NCBI RefSeq assembly: GCF_900156515.1 | Contig: NZ_FTNU01000010.1 | Coordinates: 1-64,000, forward strand | Origin: Moraxella cuniculi DSM 21768 | Lineage (GTDB): Bacteria > Pseudomonadota > Gammaproteobacteria > Pseudomonadales > Moraxellaceae | DNA length: 64,000 nucleotides | Reading direction: 5' to 3' | Shown: piece by piece, positions 61,295 through 64,000 of the stretch | Layout: the number at the start of each line of letters is the position of its first letter | Position numbering within the stretch: position 1 is the first letter of the stretch | Notes under the pieces: model-generated | The model's database searches: none | What the model was told of the DNA's origin: nothing | What the model saw: only the letters and a program-made list of their open reading frames with translations | Translations under genes and position numbers: made by a program

Positions 61295-62479
61295 TTATGT
61301 CGCCGCCTCATCTGACTGTGCAAATTCAAATTGGCTTAATTTAAACTTCTGATCAACATGAGCCTCCAAAGCAGGCAGATTAAAGGCATCGTTTTCGCTC
61401 ACAAAGCTGATAGAAATGCCCGTTTGACCTGCACGCCCCGTCCGCCCAATGCGGTGTACATAATCATCAGGTATTTCGGGCAATGTATAATTAATCACAT
61501 GGCTGACATCATCAACATGAATGCCACGCCCTGCAACATCGGTTGCCACCAAAACATTGACCTCGCCAGTCTTAAACCGCTGCAAATAGCGTTCTCGTTT
61601 TTCTTGTGCGACATCACCTGATAGCATACTGACGCTATAATGGCGACGCAAATTGTCATACAATCGCTTCACCTGATCTTTGCGATTGGCAAAAACAATC
61701 GCTTTGGTCAGCTCTTTGTCTGACAAAATCTGCTTGAGTGCTGCCATTTTTTGTTGTTCGCTCAACAAATAAAACTGCTGGCAGATGGCTTGGTTTGTCT
61801 TATTTTCAGGAGCGATTTCCACAAAAATCGGCTGATACAACCAGCGATACGCCAAGTTCATCACATCGGTATTAAATGTTGCCGAAAATAACAAACTTTG
61901 TCGCTCGGTATTCTTTGGCAGATGACGCACAATACGCTTAATATCAGGGATAAAGCCCATATCCAGCATACGATCTGCCTCATCTAGCACAAAAACCTCA
62001 ACCCGATCCAAGAACAGAACGCCTTTATTAACCCAATCAATGATCCGCCCCGGTGTGCCAATCAAAATATCCAGTGGACGCTTGTGGATTTGCTCGGCTT
62101 GCTTATCAAAATCAGCACCGCCTGTAATGCACAAATTGTACAAATCACTAAATCGTGTCAGCTCACGACAATCGGACAAAATCTGCTGTGCCAATTCGCG
62201 TGTCGGTGCCAATATCAAGGCTCGAGGCTCGCCCAGATAACGCTTTTCATCTTTGGCAAATGGGCGTTTTAGCAAAGCCTCAATGATGGTTATCAAAAAA
62301 GTTGCCGTCTTGCCCGTGCCTGTCTGTGCCTGCCCAATGGCATCTTGATTTGCCAAAGTATAAGGCAAAATCTGTGCCTGAATTGGCGTAAGTGCATCAA
62401 ACTTTAATGCACGCACCGCCCTATACACAGCAGGTGATAATGGCAAATCTGCAAAATGACTAAAGGTAGTATCGCTCAT
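61295..62479 (-). CDS. rhlB: DEAD-box ATP-dependent RNA helicase, RhlB-like
   Basis: 394-residue helicase: Q motif near FDALTPIQAQILP, Walker A AQTGTGKT, PTRELAQQ, VLDEADRMLDMGF, SAT (LFSATF), and HRIGRTGRAG. Little extension beyond the core, as in RhlB, which works with RNase E in the degradosome. RhlE-type assignment is possible. Confidence 0.9.
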   Translation of the reverse strand: MSDTTFSHFADLPLSPAVYRAVRALKFDALTPIQAQILPYTLANQDAIGQAQTGTGKTATFLITIIEALLKRPFAKDEKRYLGEPRALILAPTRELAQQILSDCRELTRFSDLYNLCITGGADFDKQAEQIHKRPLDILIGTPGRIIDWVNKGVLFLDRVEVFVLDEADRMLDMGFIPDIKRIVRHLPKNTERQSLLFSATFNTDVMNLAYRWLYQPIFVEIAPENKTNQAICQQFYLLSEQQKMAALKQILSDKELTKAIVFANRKDQVKRLYDNLRRHYSVSMLSGDVAQEKRERYLQRFKTGEVNVLVATDVAGRGIHVDDVSHVINYTLPEIPDDYVHRIGRTGRAGQTGISISFVSENDAFNLPALEAHVDQKFKLSQFEFAQSDEAAT

Positions 62480-62491
62480 GTATGCTCTAAT

Positions 62492-62923
62492 TTATGATTT
62501 ATTTGACAATTGCCGCTCAACACAGTCATAAAAAGCCATTTCAGCAATATTCATCACAAAGGCTTTTTTCTCATCGTCGGTTGCAGCAATTGGCTGCTCA
62601 TAGATAAAATCTGTAGCACTGGTTAGATAATTTTTTAGCTGATTTACCAAATCTTTATCGGCATCTTTATTGTCCTGATTGAACTTATCAATGGCGGTAT
62701 TGAGTTCAGACAATGCTTCAGATTTTGGCACATTGCGTTGTCTAAGGTCGGCAATTGCCAGTACGCCATCGGCAGGCAAGCTACAAAACTGCCCTATCAA
62801 TTGAGCCTCTTCGTCAGAGACTTTGGGGGTGCTGGCAGCGGTGTCTGCTGTCTGTGCTTGTGCCAGCATTGGCAGAGCTGACAAAGCTGCCACCACAACA
62901 AAATTATGCCAAAACTTTTTCAT
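62492..62923 (-). CDS. Secreted hypothetical protein
   Basis: 143-residue protein with signal peptide (MKKFWHNFVVVAALSALPMLAQA) and a helical mature part with two Cys (FCSLPADG; YDCVERQL), perhaps a disulfide. I recognise no family. Start ATG 62923 has GGTGA 6 nt upstream. Twelve bp before the helicase gene, so possibly co-transcribed. Confidence 0.75.
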   Translation of the reverse strand: MKKFWHNFVVVAALSALPMLAQAQTADTAASTPKVSDEEAQLIGQFCSLPADGVLAIADLRQRNVPKSEALSELNTAIDKFNQDNKDADKDLVNQLKNYLTSATDFIYEQPIAATDDEKKAFVMNIAEMAFYDCVERQLSNKS

Positions 62924-63203
62924 TATTTTCACCATAAATAATATCAATTATCAATAAAATGCCCATTATGGCACATTTGGGCGTGATTGAAAAGCCACAA
63001 GCCAAAAATAGCTTGCTTTTGATACAAAATCAGCACAGTTGCCATGCCATTTTGGCACATAAAAAGTCAATTTTAGCACTGGCAATTTTCTCATCAATCA
63101 TCTAAAGTTGGCATAAATCCTCGCCAGCACCAAGCAGACTGCGGGTTTATTATTTGGCACAAATCATTTATAATTGATTACTTTTATCTATTTGGAAATC
63201 ATC

Positions 63204-64000
63204 ATGCCAAACCAACACTCTGCCAAAAATCGCCCACGCCGTGTGATGCCATTTTTTGGACTCAGCATGGGCGTGAGCGTGTTTGCACTATCACTACTGG
63301 TTATTTTGCCATTTGCAATGATGATTATCACCACCTTGCAGATGGATTTTGCCAGCATTGTTCGCACCGTGCTTGAGCCACAGGTGTTTGCCGCCATTAA
63401 GCTGTCATTGAGCATGGCATTGCTGGCAACGCTAACCAATTTGATTTTTGGCACGCTGATTGCATGGGTGTTGGTGCGATATGATTTTTGGGGCAAATCA
63501 TTGGTGAATGCCTTGGTAGATTTGCCCTTTGCCCTGCCAACGGCGGTAACGGGGATTGCACTTGCCACCTTGTACGCACCCAACGGGCTGTTTGGGCAAT
63601 GGTTTAGCAAACTGGGCATGATGCTGTATGGCGAACCCATCAAAATCGCCTTTACCCCCATTGGAATTTGGCTGGCATTGGTGGTGGTGAGCTTTCCGTT
63701 TATTGTGCGTGCTGTGCAGCCCGTGTTGGCAGAATTGTCAGTAGAATTTGAGGAAGCTGCTGCTGTGATGGGTGCAGGCAGGCTGACCACTTTTTATCGT
63801 GTGATTCTGCCAGAGATAGCCCCCGCCATGCTCATCGGTGCAGGCATGATGTTCGCCAGAGCAACAGGAGAGTATGGCTCGGTAATTTTTATTGCAGGCA
63901 ATATCCCCATGCAATCTGAAATCCTGCCATTAATCATCGTCTCAAAGCTAGAGCAATTTGATGTTGCTGGAGCGACTTGCGTGGCGTTATTTATGCTGAT
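63204..64000 (+). CDS. cysT: Sulfate/thiosulfate ABC transporter permease CysT (CysU), partial at right edge
   Basis: Open frame runs from ATG 63204 through the window end without a stop, 265 codons visible. Membrane helices begin at VSVFALSLLVILPFAMM; the periplasmic-permease EAA loop EEAAAVMGAGRLTTFYRVIL and the CysT-like segments DLPFALPTAVTGIALATLY and FARATGEYGSVIFIAGN are clear. Import of sulfate with CysW, CysA and Sbp/CysP, which should lie to the right. No sbp gene is directly upstream. Confidence 0.93.
   Translation, partial: MPNQHSAKNRPRRVMPFFGLSMGVSVFALSLLVILPFAMMIITTLQMDFASIVRTVLEPQVFAAIKLSLSMALLATLTNLIFGTLIAWVLVRYDFWGKSLVNALVDLPFALPTAVTGIALATLYAPNGLFGQWFSKLGMMLYGEPIKIAFTPIGIWLALVVVSFPFIVRAVQPVLAELSVEFEEAAAVMGAGRLTTFYRVILPEIAPAMLIGAGMMFARATGEYGSVIFIAGNIPMQSEILPLIIVSKLEQFDVAGATCVALFML

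Noticed and set aside
63188-63790. 200-codon minus-strand open frame at the right edge
   Set aside because: Antisense to the clear CysT permease frame, with low-complexity Ser/Asn/Lys composition and no family features.

Overview
The window is a low-GC gammaproteobacterial chromosome segment, most likely from Moraxella and probably M. catarrhalis. The evidence is the gene content and order (acnB, type IV pilin, rpsP-rimM-trmD-rplS, complete atp operon, zur-znu, gmk-rpoZ-spoT, ygfB/zapA), a SpoT whose synthetase half has decayed as reported for Moraxellaceae, the dat/ddc pair for 1,3-diaminopropane, and above all a type III restriction-modification locus whose methyltransferase gene begins with a long CAAC-class tetranucleotide repeat, as in the Moraxella phasevarion genes. 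This is identification by recognition only; no search was run. No rRNA, tRNA, CRISPR array, insertion sequence or prophage was recognised.

Layout. 1-6 kb: acnB, a solitary type IV pilin gene, and the ribosome/tRNA-maturation operon. 6-10 kb: an EnvZ-type kinase with no adjacent response regulator, then the rstA-rstB two-component pair. 10-18 kb: the complete F1Fo ATP synthase operon (atpI, then after a 441-bp gap atpB-E-F-H-A-G, an extra lipoprotein gene, atpD-C), all on the minus strand. 18-24 kb: zinc uptake, with znuA divergent from a tightly coupled zur-znuC-znuB-cpdA-like chain around a large Zur-type dyad, then dksA-gluQRS and a small outer-membrane barrel. 24-28 kb: gph, a DUF4442 hotdog protein, uvrC. 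28-35.6 kb: dat and ddc, separated by a complete phase-variable type III R-M system (mod-res) that has its own promoter. 36-50 kb: queE, a TRIC-like membrane protein, recJ-ispH, gmk-rpoZ-spoT-ridA, a DyP-type peroxidase, priA, a DUF2628 protein, trmB. 50-64 kb: an SDR protein, ribF, ygfB-like/ZapB-like/zapA cell-division cluster, nadE, nnrS with a candidate NsrR operator, HIT protein, trmL, an entericidin-like lipoprotein, hemW, rhlB-like helicase, a secreted protein, and the start of cysT running off the right edge.

Most of the window is core housekeeping. The accessory element is the R-M locus, which looks AT-richer than its flanks and splits two genes that are usually neighbours. Other points that stand out are the lipoprotein embedded between atpG and atpD, the hydrolase-only SpoT, the structured, terminator-bearing region upstream of dat, the NsrR-like palindrome placed on the nnrS promoter, and the phosphodiesterase coupled to zinc-import genes.
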